From contig CM076949.1 of assembly GCA_039566865.1 (NCBI GenBank), positions 310,001 through 374,000 on the forward strand: DNA of 64,000 nt. Reading direction: 5' to 3'. Origin of the DNA: Aurelia coerulea (Eukaryota > Cnidaria > Scyphozoa > Semaeostomeae > Ulmaridae). The position numbers and the translations under genes were made by a program. This document shows positions 35,783-46,300 of this stretch, in pieces. Under the pieces are notes generated by a model. The model saw nothing but the letters and a program-made list of their open reading frames with translations. It made no database searches and was not told the DNA's origin. The stretch's first letter is position 1; the number at the start of each line of letters is the position of its first letter.

Positions 35783-38700
35783 TTACATCATTTTGCAGCA
35801 TTTTTCGATTTCCACTGACTCTTCCGTCCATCCTGGTAGATATCTCATCACTTCTGCAAACCTTCGAATTTCTTTCGGTGTAAAATCAACGAGAACCCAA
35901 TCATCAAGAACACTCTTCACTTGTGGCATTTTCACTTCATCCAACATTTTCCTTTGTTCTTCTGTTAATTCATGTTTGGTTTCGGGTTGGCTTTTCGTGG
36001 ATACAGTAATTGTTATTGTTTTCTGTTCATTTTCACAGGGTTTCTCCTTCTCCCCATCAGTTTTGTCGCTTTCAGTGCCATTGACGTCATCCTTGTCTTC
36101 AACCCATGTCTGAAAATGTTCTTCATGCACAATGTCACCAACTATGATAAATAAATAAATGTTTAGACAGGGAGTTAAGGAAAAGTTCTGTAAGCCGTAG
36201 GCAGGCTTTGCTTCATTCAACAAATTCAAACAAATTCATCGCAACACTGACCTGACATCTGGAGTGAAACTGAATCTAGTATAGTATCCTTTAATTTATA
36301 AATGTTCGTAGTGTGATTGTATACGGTTTAACGTTTCGTGTTTTTGGATATTGGCCATGGGGTAGTCATATTCATAGGAAAGTTAAAAAACCTTTGGGTT
36401 ATTTTTAGCAACAGCAGCTGATTATTTCTATTTAGGGTTATGAAAACTAGTTTGACTGATTATATGTTCGTAGGTTATCGCTATTGATAGGCTGATGGAC
36501 GCTATAACTACGACTCATGGACTTACGCTTTCAGAAACGGACATGGCCTAAATCACCTGCTATTTTTTCTTGAAACCACCGACCCTAAATCACCGCAAAA
36601 AGTGGTTTTCCTGAAGTGCTACACTTATACTTAGATGAATGTTTCTTCAAGCTATTAAAGCAAAAAAACCCTATCCTTAAGTGAATTTTGGTTGTTCGGG
36701 GACGCAAAAACTAAATTCGTTCGCTACTTTGAGATTTTGATCGTTGGAAGTTCAGTCGAACGCGTTGTTCGAATTCGTTTGTTTGCCTTTGGCGGGAAGT
36801 TTAAATTGAAGAAGAATCAGCCAATCCCATCAAGAAGTCTTGCATCCTGATTGGTCCAGGATTTGTTCCTGGCGAGAATTTTTTTGCCGTTTTGAGAAGA
36901 GTTAGTCCATAAGGCCCTTGACTGGAGCGACAACAACAACATTAATTCACTTCAATTAGATTGAGGCTAGCGAAGAGTTTGAAAAGATCTCATTATTTTG
37001 ACTTTATCAAACAAGAAATGTTTAACTAAACAAATTGGCATCCGGAGGAAGGTTTGACGTTTTCTGAACTCTGTACTTAGATCGGGAAAAGATTCACATT
37101 GGAGGTTCAAGAAAGGCCCCTTTTGGGCACGTGTTTATCTAAATAAATAACTGAGCAGAAAGTATCAATTCTCGGATATTTCAATTTAATTCAAACACTT
37201 AAGGCTGAAAACAATGCAATAAATGATTGATTAAAGTACCAAAAAAAACAAGACGTCTCAAGCATCTACTCAATATCAAGTCATACTATCATATCATATC
37301 ATATCATACCGAGTGATTAAAAAAACAATCCCGGTTTAAAAGGTCGCTGCTCGGCTCCTTGTATATTAAGGCAATAACAATGACAGGCAACAACAGTCAT
37401 AGAAAGAGAGGTTCACGTCGATGCATTATTTGGTCCAGCTGATGAGGATGATTCAATAGAAAACATGTTCAAATATATTTCAAAATTTACCTGATTTAAA
37501 TCAGCTAATCCGTTTTGAGATTATAGAAGATTTTCTCAATAAAGCCCCTTCAAGAAAGCTTCAAAAACAGGCCTAAATAACGACCAAATTTCCCTGAAAT
37601 TTCTGCCTTACAGCAATGACATAAACATATTTGTAGGGTTCATTAACATGTCTAAAGATAGCTGTTTCCTACCTCTGACGGTTGGCTTTTGATCCATTTC
37701 TTCGAAATCACTATGATCTTCTTCTCCATTATCAACTTGTAAATAATCATCATGATGATGTTCTGGTTCATGACGATGTTCCGGTTCATGATGATGCTCC
37801 TCCCCAGCAGCTGGACCAAATAATGCATCAAAATCAACCTCACTTTCTACGACTGTTGTCTGCACGGCTTCTTGAATGACTTCTTCATCACTATGGCCAT
37901 GATCTGAATAAAAGAGGCAAGAAAGTTGAATTTACAAGAACGTACGTAAACCTATTCTTTCTTGAAATAATTTGATGGTTAGGTAAAAGTTAAAGAGAAT
38001 CAACGGAGATAAAAGCCCCGCGTGGAAGGAGTCTGGGTATTCTATTATTAGCCGATTGTATTTGATGATTTCAAGACGTTCGTGGATATTGTTTAGCCAG
38101 AGGAACAATAACGTGCATAGGACTTTTCTTTGTCCTAATTATAGATTGCCTCTACTTAGCTCCGTTGATTCACTTTAAATACAAACCTTACACAAATAAA
38201 TTGTAAGGCTTCCATGAAACAAACAGGAAATCAGGAGAAAGTATCAATGATGATGAAACAAAACTAGAATTGTTCTAAAATATGGCTGCCTGTCCGTCAC
38301 TGATCAAAACATCTCTTGTTGCGTGTAGTGCAACGGTGCAAAGAAAAACAACCAAATAAAGTACCGGGTAAGACAAAAAAAAAGAATCCCTGTTTAAAAG
38401 ACCATAGATCCTTCGATATCAAGACAATAATGTTGGCAAATATGTCATTCAACAGTGAACATGTTCAAATATATTCTAAATTTTACCTCCCTGAAATCGG
38501 CCACTCCGTTCTGAAATTATAAGGAATTTTCTCGAGGAAGCCCCTCCAAGAAACTTCCAAAAACTGCATAAAATCAAGACCAAATTTCTCGCATGTCTAT
38601 GCCTTATAGCAATGACTTGTACATGCTTTGGTACGTTTTATCTCTTTGGGAGATGAAAATGTCATCCCTGGGGGCAAAACAACATTATTCCGGACGAAAT

Positions 38701-41700
38701 TGAGATAAGGCAGAAAGCTCGGGAAATGTTGATCGTTGTTTTGAAGATTTCTCGAAAGGGTTTTCTGGAGAAAATCCCTCATAATTTCAGAATGGAGTGG
38801 CCGATTTCAGCCAGGTAAATTTCGAGGTCCATTTGAACATGTCTGCTGCTAAATTGTATGTTTCCCAATACTATCATCTTGATATTCAGGGAATGGTGAT
38901 TTTTCAAATTGGGATTCTTTTTATTGACTCACCCGGGACAATATGAGCACTTCGGCATGAATTGAATTTTTAAGCATGGCGTTTTATTATCAAGCCTTTC
39001 CGTAACAGATGGAAGAATCTGTCCCAATTGTTAGCAGTCTTCTGCAAATTAGAGAAGTCTCTCAGAGGGTGGAAGCGTATAAAAAGTCCGTTTCAAAAAT
39101 CAACGCTAAGGCCAAACGTAACTTTTGCAACATCACCATATAAAGAATGCTCCATCATGGGCATTGGGACTCAAACATAAAAATGCAGTTCTTTGTTTCC
39201 TGTATGTATCCCCTGGTTATTCCTCAAGACTCAAAGAGAACATAGTCAAAAGATAATGGAGAAATATGGCATTTAAGGCAAAGGACGTAGATAAGCAAAA
39301 CAGAAGCGACTCATAACCATATTGAAAATGTGCCCTTATCACCTCTTAAGATCCTTTGTTAACCATGATCTTTCGTATGCCGAATGAAAAGTAAGACAAA
39401 AAGAACCCTAGTCAAAAACGACTTTCAGACAATATGAAAGTCCACTTTAGATCATGGTTAGCAATGAGTCTTTAAAGTCTATATAGTTGACCAACAACGA
39501 AAGAAGATGAATGCTTTTACATACTTGGTTCATGGCAGTCATCATCAACCACTGTCTCTATGTCTTCACCAAATTCATTTTTAGTTATAATCACTTTGCG
39601 TGTTGTCACTAGAGTCGTATGTTCCACATTCCGATCTGTCTCATGTACCTTATGCACTTCAGTTGTGACGTCATCATGATGTTCATCATCATCATCATCA
39701 TCGATAACTCTTTCAATCTCCTCCCCATCAGCTGTTCGTGTTATAATTATTCGCCTCTTTTTCACAATTCTTTGAATTTCTACAGTCTCATTTTCAGTTT
39801 CACCAAACTCGCCAATTTCCCCAATAACCTGAAAAAAGTTTGATTATAAGCAAAATTGAAATGTAAAACAGAAAACAACTTGATCAATTGAAAATATTTG
39901 GCTTTCTTGAAAAATCTTTTTTTTTCTTGCAAGGAGCTCTTTGCAACCTGATGATGATCCAAAATGTTTCCTAGTCGACCTCTGCAGTGATTACTTTGGC
40001 TCAAAAGGCACTAAAACAAAATTGATTCCTGTGATGTTCCTACATATTTTCCTCTTTCATTAGTCATTGATAATAAGCTTTACTGAATACAAATATGTGG
40101 CTGCTGTCACTTCAGTGAAAACTTTGCTTCCCATGAGTTCTAAAACCTGCCAAAAATCTCATTTTGCAGAAAACTATCTTTGGCGACAATTTTCATGGTT
40201 TGAAATATCAGTTCAGCCCTGGAGAAGAACTTCCATACAGTAATAGAAGCTTTACCTCTTCTACGTGATTCTGCATTGAACAATCTCGTTATACATTTTG
40301 TAGAAATCTGAGGAATTTTTGAATTTATACAACAGTGATAGAAGCTATAATGCCATTCAATCGAACATTTAAAAAAATGTATAGAAATGTCACTTAATAT
40401 TGTTCTAGTCAGAATCTTTTCTAGAATAGCTAAAAGGTCTATTGTGGTAAGTCAAGGTTCATACCTCTGGAATATCATCATCCTCCTCTTCAACGACAGT
40501 TTCAACTTCTTCTCCATCTGCAGTTTTTGTGATGATGACCCTTCTTGATTTTGTTATTTTCGTCATTCGAACTCTTTTATTGTGTTGAACGATTTCTTGC
40601 ACATCACTGTCAACTTTCCATGGAGATATCTGAACATCAACAACAACATTCGGTTCTGCTGTGTCATCATGTGATTCATGTGGTTTGGGACTCTCTGAAG
40701 TAAAGTTTCAAAGTTTTATTATCATCAACAATTGAAAAGATCTACATTTCTTTTAAAGCATGCTCCTAACTCCTTTGTGATACAATAACATCCAACGTTT
40801 TGCACAGAAAAGTTTTGAACTAATTCTTTTTTGGAAAAATAGTTTTTGGCAGTTTTTGTAAAACAGGAAGTTTTAATCAGGAGATGGTGACCATAAAAAG
40901 AGCCAAAAAATTGTGGATGCTTTCAGAGGTAAATTCAGATCATAAAAAGGACAAGGCTTGTCAAAAACACAAGAAAAGTAAAGTTAGAGGAAAGGGATAC
41001 ATCTTGCATCAAAACTAGATTGAAGTGTAAATAAATATGTCTCCTACTTTCTTCATGTGAATGTTCTTTTCTTTCACCACCCCCAATCATGTATCTTTCT
41101 TCTTCATGCACAACATCAACATGTGGCACAAATTGCTCCACTTCAACAACCTCATCGTGATGCTCATGTTTGTCATCTAATTCTTCAACTTCTTCTGTCA
41201 CTATAATATTTGCCACTTTTCTGCCCACTTCATCAGTTTCAACATTTTCAGGGATTTCACCATGGTAATCTATTGTCACAACATCTTCCTCCTTTTTATC
41301 TCCTCCTTCTCCGTCATGTTGAGGTGTCACAATTTTTGTCACTGTCTCTACATTTTCAACATGATCACCATGTTGATGTGTTGTCACCAAAACTTCCTCA
41401 GTCACATATTCAACCTCCCCTTCTCCTTCTTCTCCCTCTTCTGTCATAATTGTTTCTGTCACTTCCATTACCTGGATATTACCCCCCTCTTTGTCTACCA
41501 GATCAGGAAAAAGCTCTGCAATGTCCTGTTGTGTTAAATCCTCAAGAGCTACTCCAGGGGGTAGCTCCCTCACTTCTCCATTAATAAGAACAGTGACGTT
41601 TTTACTGCCATGATGAAGGAGGTCATGCTTCACATTTTCTGGTAGATCATCAGCATCAAATGTCTCACTTGTTTCTGTGACAGTTTCTGTGGTGCTTAAT

Positions 41701-44281
41701 TTCATTCCATGGTCCTCAGCTGAAGACCCAAAATCAACAACAACAGATTCATCATCTCCTTTTAAAACTGATGGCACATTAACATCTGTTGCTATTCCAA
41801 CATCAGCTGACACACCAACATTACTGTCTTCTGCACCGGCCTGGATGCTGACAGAATATTGAATAGAGTCCATTGCTGCAGAGGCACCTAATAAAAAACA
41901 AATATTGATCAGAGCTTCCATCAAAATCAAATATTAAAGCTATAGTACACAGGTCTTGTTGTCCACATTAATTGGAATTATACTTAAAAGTTGGTCTGGG
42001 CCAAGTTCAAAACATACCCCATGGCATTGTAATTGATAACTTTGACATGTGCTGTTTCACTGTGTAGCTAAAGAAACATTGGGTGTGTAGGCATAGTATC
42101 TTTTGCCTATCTATGCTTAGCTATACCTATTCCCTTTAACATGAGAAGAATTCTAGCATGATATCAAAATATTGTGACTATGCAACTTCAGCTAATGAAA
42201 TCCTATTAAAAAAAAGGAACAAGATTTTCTAAGCTAAGGGAAAACAGAGTACAAAAATACTATAGACCAACCTTTGCAGTTGTTGAGAAAGCCACAATGC
42301 ACAATTTACGACAATAGTTACAAGGAGACACTAATAAACAATATCATGAAACCATAGAGACATCCTAAGCCGCACCCAGTAGCCTATGAAACAGGCTTGA
42401 TACACTGCACACTTCACTGAGCTCTGGGGCTTTTAGATTCTAAACAGTTTTATAAATACGTAGTTGTGGTGGATAAGGCTAACCATGACAGAACTGAAGG
42501 TGAAAGTAGGCTACATTCCCTGTAGCGAAGCTTTTCAAAATTAAATAAAGAAACACAGCATATCAAGCTTAAGCTTTAACCCTTTGGTTTCAAAAGGAAA
42601 CCTTAATCATTTGTGGTCAGATTTAGAAGTTGAAGAAAACACCACAGCAGACTGTCTACAAGGAGATTTTTTGACAACAAGTCACATTGCAAAAAGATGC
42701 AATTCTTGATCAATGCATCAAATTTAGCACATAGTATTCAGGTTTAAAGTGAGCATTGGATGTCAACATTTGGCATTTCAATACAACACAATCAGACCTA
42801 AGAACAGATTTATATAACATATAAATCTGCTCTCAAGTCTGATTGTGTTGTATTGAAATGCAAGATGTTGACATCCAATGCTCACTTTAAACCTGAATAC
42901 TACGTGCAATCTTCTTTTCGCAAGACTTGTTACTGTTTATATAGTTGTGGCCAGCTGCTAAAGCTGCAAAGTTGATATGCAAAATGTTGTCTGAAATTTG
43001 GAAAATATTTTGACTTCTAGATTATAATTGGATGAGATGAAAAAATTGCTAGGCATTGGAAATAAGGAGCATTTTTTGGAAAATTGTAAGATGTTGTCAG
43101 TCTGGAAAGTCTAAATTAAACTTTAAAACTTTATTCATTTCTGTTCTTTTCTTTGTAAATTTCGTTTTTCATGAGATGTCAGGCATTTTATTCTTATTCA
43201 CAGAGCGAGTTGTCCTGGAGACTTTCTTCAATTCATCCCAACCCTGACCTGACATCTAATGTCAGGTGGAATCCATTAGTTTAGTATCCATTAGTTTTTA
43301 ATTGTTTGTAATGTAGTAGTATGTAGTTTAACGTTGCGTGTCTTTCTGAATTGGTCATGGGGTAGTCTTAGTTGTTTGCTTCCCTGGGTATCATTCCTGT
43401 GGTGTTGTATAGTCATTAGAAGTAGTAGAATGCAAGATTTATAGTAAAATTTCATATGAATCGAAAAAAAAACTTAAAAAGGAGACCATTAGCAATGGAT
43501 CTGGACTGAGCAAACATTTTTCTACATTTTGATTCACAATGTTCCAGTGTTCAAAAAGTCCACAACTTTATATGAAATGTAGAACAATGTCCGTTTATCC
43601 AGCCATTTTCGCAGAATAGAATCAGCCTACTGTACTTCTTATAAAGCAATAGATGATTGCGCTAAATATGATGGACAGGAACTTTTTACCAGGATGCTTT
43701 GCATCACATTGAATTTCCTTTGATTTGATTGGTCAGTTTTTTCTGCCCCTCTGATCAAAAGTCATGAGACAAGCATGTAAATACACATCTGAATGTCAAA
43801 GAACCCCCCCCCCTTCCTCAATTTCAATGTTGGTATGGAATCAAAGGTCCAAAATGAATGCGCACCCTAACAGTAGCCACAAAAAATCAGCACTATTCTA
43901 GAATCGCACACCTACCTATGCCTATACTGATCTTAACTCTACCAAAGAACCCTAATAAGGTGAGCTGCAATTCTAGGATAGGTAGGGCCAAAATTGTTGA
44001 CCCCCTATTATTTATATCTCTATATAGAAATTTGAAGAAGAAAAAGGACCCCTGCAATTTTAACTTCCATCCCCCTTTACATATTCAAAATGGAAACCAA
44101 AGTATTTAAAGCATGGTATTTTATCTTTATTCGAACTGCTTTGTTCCATTAATCCTGTGTAGTTTAGGCCCATTTCATTTCTATACAAACCTTCTTCAAC
44201 ATTGCCATTATTGTTCTTTGCTTTCTTCTTATTTCTATTCTTGTTTTTCTTCTTCTTTTTGCTTGGTCCAGCGTCAGACAT
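35783..44281 (-). CDS. Large acidic repeat protein with CCKMM C-terminus, six exons
   Basis: Exons (transcript order): 44191-44281, 41048-41887, 40465-40694, 39525-39828, 37673-37903, 35783-36141. The total of 2055 bp encodes 684 residues with matching phases; splice sites are GT-AG. Exon 1 gives MSDAGPSKKKKKNKNRNKKK, a strongly basic start. Exon 2 is acidic and includes NVTVLINGEVRELPPGVALE. Exons 3-4 carry three repeats: RRVIITKTADGEEVETVVEE, RRIIITRTADGEEIERVIDD and RKVIITKNEFGEDIETVVDD, each followed by an Asp/Glu run. Exon 5 has a His-rich stretch (EEHHHEPEHRHEPEHHHDD). Exon 6 ends YLPGWTEESVEIEKCCKMM, a CaaX-type CKMM box preceded by another Cys. No signal peptide or membrane span. Family not recognised. 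The basic start, acidic body and CC-x-x-M tail are shared with the neighbour at 30.6-31.7 kb, suggesting distant tandem paralogues. Confidence 0.82.
36245..36375. repeat. Dispersed repeat, copy 1
   Basis: It shares gacctgacatct, tagtatcc, gtttaacgtt.cgtgt and ggccatggggtagtc with 43248-43385 in the same order. About 130 bp, in the last intron of the large acidic gene. Nature unknown. Confidence 0.6.
36463..36535. repeat. Dispersed short repeat (tcgtag..actacga)
   Basis: It carries atgttcgtaggttatcgcta, then ttgataggctgatggacgct and aactacgactcatggactt. Related copies are at 25453-25520 and, more distantly, 23918-23990. The ends tcgtag/actacga are inverted, so it may be another tiny foldback. 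Confidence 0.5.
37313..37622. mobile_element. Family C element arm carrying an inverted copy of host exon sequence
   Basis: It is parallel to 38363-38625: (a)ccgggt/ccgagtga start, aatccc.gtttaaaa, aacatgttcaaatatat, the long tcaagaaa..ttc.aaaaac.g stretch and ttac/tatagcaatgac. Between about 37388 and 37458, where the sister copy has only unrelated short sequence, it holds a stretch matching exon 5 of the surrounding gene in opposite orientation (gatgcattatttggtccagc at 37420-37439 versus the minus strand of about 37812-37831). Only one arm is present. Confidence 0.65.
38363..38941. mobile_element. Foldback element family C, complete copy
   Basis: The left end is ccgggtaagacaaaaaaaaa then gaatccctgttt. 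The right end read on the other strand is ccgggtgagtcaataaaaag then aatcccaatttg. The arms pair along about 280 bp each (for example gtgaacatgttcaaat / atttgaacatgt; tcggccactccgttctgaaa / ttcagaatggagtggccga). The termini resemble family B (CCGGGTGAG), suggesting related transposases. It lies in the large acidic gene's intron between exons 37673-37903 and 39525-39828. Confidence 0.8.
40248..40441. mobile_element. MITE family A, copy 5
   Basis: The right end TTTCTAGAATAGCTAAAAGG then TCTA is intact. The left end (tttacctcttctacgtgatt) is degraded. The middle shares tacaacagtgatagaagct and catttaaaaaaatgtataga with other copies. It ends 24 bp before exon 40465-40694 of the large acidic gene. 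Confidence 0.7.
42728..42905. repeat. Near-perfect long hairpin, about 85-bp arms
   Basis: Left arm: cacatagtattcaggtttaa, agtgagcattggatgtcaac, then catttcaatacaacacaatc and agatttata. Right arm is its reverse complement with only a handful of mismatches (tataaatctg, gattgtgttgtattgaaatg, gttgacatccaatgctcact, ttaaacctgaatactacgtg). The loop is only a few bases (taaca). It lies in intron 1 of the large acidic gene, so it would be transcribed in that pre-mRNA. It may be a young foldback element or the source of a hairpin RNA. Confidence 0.9.
43248..43385. repeat. Dispersed repeat, copy 2
   Basis: Homologous to 36245-36375 (cctgacctgacatct, tagtatccattag, gtagtttaacgttgcgtgtc, tggtcatggggtagtc). 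It lies in intron 1 of the large acidic gene. Confidence 0.6.
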
Positions 44282-44685
44282 CTTTCTTTCCAATCGACTG
44301 CTTCCTTTCTTTCTCTTTAATCTTTATTAATTGATTATTTCTGGCTTAAAAGGAAGCAGGCTTTGACAGATGCTCGCATTTAACAGTCAAATTTCCAGGC
44401 AACACCTTGTAGTTAGGCCACCTCCCTTCAAAATGTGCGCAAGGCAAAGGAGACTGGGACTAGGAATGATTCAATTCAATTTTAATCCAGTTCAATTTGA
44501 ATCCAATTCAATTTCCATAATACACCAACAAACATTTCACTGACAGAGAGGACTTGGAATAACACCTTGGTACAAACATTATTGGTACAATCTGAGCCCA
44601 AGACATAACATTTACACCCAAATGCAGACATCAAGATAACTGGATACCATCTCAAGAGTCAAGATCTGCTTTAAAAAAGGACTAA
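44282..44685. promoter_or_regulatory. Divergent promoter region, large acidic gene / SMIM8
   Basis: Only 404 bp separates the start codon of the acidic gene (-) from that of SMIM8 (+), so the two promoters and 5' UTRs share this gap. At 44469-44516 is a 16-nt-periodic repeat with CCAGT at 44487 and CCAAT at 44503 (TCCAATTCAATTT). The same repeat recurs in the TMEM45/CD2BP2 gap. CCAAT boxes typically bind NF-Y. Use in this genome is inference. Confidence 0.5.
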
Positions 44686-44925
44686 ATGGAGCCTCAAAAA
44701 CCAACAACAGGAAAATCACCTCCTCAGATGAAATCAACTTTAGCTTTCAGAATAATAAACCCTGAACTGTTTATCAAACCAAATAGATTTGTGATGGGTT
44801 TTGGATTAATTTGCATCGGTGGATGTGTTCTTTATTTGATAAATATGAACTTGAAAACTGATAAAAGAGAGGTTAGATTCTCAGTTGAAACTGGAAATGT
44901 TGTGGACAGAAGTAAATGGGACTGA
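44686..44925 (+). CDS. SMIM8: SMIM8-like small single-pass membrane protein
   Basis: Single exon of 79 residues, ATG to TGA. The family core RIINPELFIKPNRFVMGFGL is present (vertebrate SMIM8 has NPELFIKPN followed by a TM). One membrane span covers about residues 35-52 (MGFGLICIGGCVLYLINM). The C-terminus SKWD also matches the family. Vertebrate SMIM8 is slightly longer, mostly at the N-terminus. Molecular role is not known. An AATAAA at 45001-45006, some 75 bases after the stop, could be its poly(A) signal. The gene is head to head with the acidic gene and tail to tail with TMEM45. Confidence 0.92.
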   Translation: MEPQKPTTGKSPPQMKSTLAFRIINPELFIKPNRFVMGFGLICIGGCVLYLINMNLKTDKREVRFSVETGNVVDRSKWD

Positions 44926-45385
44926 ATGATATGATTTGTTGCTTGGAGTTTTGAAAGACAAAGAACCTTTTGTGTATTCATCTTATTTTTTGTATATAAG
45001 AATAAAGAAACCATCTGAAAATTTACCTTTCATTTTTGTGGAAGTCATACAAAAAGATTGTGAAACTCTTCACCCAGCCATTACTCCTTTTCAATTGAAA
45101 GTAATTGATTTAGCCATGTCCACTGATAAAACCCAAACCTTCAGTGTAATCAGACTAGACTCAGAGAGTTTTTCTAGATCTAGGTATTATAATTATTTAA
45201 GCTGAGTTAAATGCAAAGAGGCAAAACAGTAAAAAAAGCTTGTGATAAAAAACTGTTATACAATTAGATTATGAAATGTTCTCTGAAAAACTAGAAAATG
45301 CAAAAATGTCTTTGATATTCAAAATTTATGAAATACATATAAATTATCAAAAGTTAAATCAAACTGCTGCCAGTTTATCTAGAAA

Positions 45386-46300
45386 TCATGGATAAAGACT
45401 TTCATCCTCATCTGAGCTGGCTCCATCGTACAGCATGTTGCCATTGACAACAATACCCAAGGGAATACTGTCTTCATTGACTTTCCTGTGATTATTAAGT
45501 CCATTATACAAAGTATCTTGTGCTTTTTTGTAGCGATTAAAAGCATAAAGCATCACACCATGGAAAATAATGCAAATGCATATCAGACCCAAAATGTGCC
45601 AAAGGAGAGTAAGGGGCACAAAAGGAGCATTTTGTTGCACTATTTTCCATGGTTTAGCACCATATATTGAAAATGCCATTTGAAGTAGCCATGTGCCTTG
45701 GAGGACAGTTAAATAACATCTTGACAAGCTCAGTGGAAATGATTTTGTGTGGCAGCTCTCAATAGCGGTCACAAATGAGGTGGCAACAGCAATAAATGAC
45801 AACAAAATTGCATGATTTCTTGCTGCATGACTTGAATGCTTGCCGTTGGTGTCAAAAAAGTAAACCAGACCAATTGTCATGAAGATTAGTGACAAAATCA
45901 TATGAGGGATTTGATGTGGAAGTTGAATCTTTCGAATTGACACAAAGATCTCAGCAACACCGAGAACAGCAAACATCACAAACAAAGTTGCATGTTGAAA
46001 GCTGAAAATGTTGTTGGAAAATATCACTTTGTCATCATGGAATAATTTCCAACTTTTTGACACTGACAACTCAATCGCAGCACAAACCAAGGCAATGATG
46101 ATCTTTAACATTGGTTCAAGAGGGCATTTCTTCAGGCAACATGGGACAGGGTGCCATGTTTTTGAAATGAATTGTGGCTTTCTTCGTGTTGCTCTGTCGG
46201 GTATTTTTGACATGAAATAATTATTTATGCACATGATAAGCCACCAGATTCCATGAAGTAGTAAGAAGCATGACAAGGCCAAAGTTCTTTCGAAATGCAT
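45386..46300 (-). CDS. TMEM45-like: TMEM45-family (DUF716) multi-pass membrane protein, single exon
   Basis: 304 residues without introns. The frame extends to a TTG at 46333, but the first ATG is at 46300 (MHFERTLALSCF). About seven hydrophobic spans are visible (for example LALSCFLLLHGIWWLIM, IIIALVCAAIEL, ATLFVMFAVLGVAEIFV, MILSLIFMTIGLVYFF, AILLSFIAVATSFV, LWHILGLICICIIFHGVML). Family marks are FQHATLFVMFAVLG, the His-rich loop GKHSSHAARNHA, VLQGTWLLQMAFSIYG and LWHILG. The tail ASSDEDESLYP ends in an acidic cluster, as in TMEM45A/B. The Cys-rich loop WHPVPCCLKKCP is unusual for the vertebrate proteins. TMEM45 proteins are endosomal/trans-Golgi membrane proteins of unclear function. The gene diverges from CD2BP2. 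An intronless gene could be a fixed retrocopy. Confidence 0.9.
   Translation of the reverse strand: MHFERTLALSCFLLLHGIWWLIMCINNYFMSKIPDRATRRKPQFISKTWHPVPCCLKKCPLEPMLKIIIALVCAAIELSVSKSWKLFHDDKVIFSNNIFSFQHATLFVMFAVLGVAEIFVSIRKIQLPHQIPHMILSLIFMTIGLVYFFDTNGKHSSHAARNHAILLSFIAVATSFVTAIESCHTKSFPLSLSRCYLTVLQGTWLLQMAFSIYGAKPWKIVQQNAPFVPLTLLWHILGLICICIIFHGVMLYAFNRYKKAQDTLYNGLNNHRKVNEDSIPLGIVVNGNMLYDGASSDEDESLYP

Noticed and set aside
40935..41047. C-terminal hydrophobic extension of exon 2 of the large acidic gene (a would-be membrane tail)
   Set aside because: The donor at 41047 (GTAGGA) and the in-phase exon 3 explain the end; the hydrophobic part is read-through into the intron.
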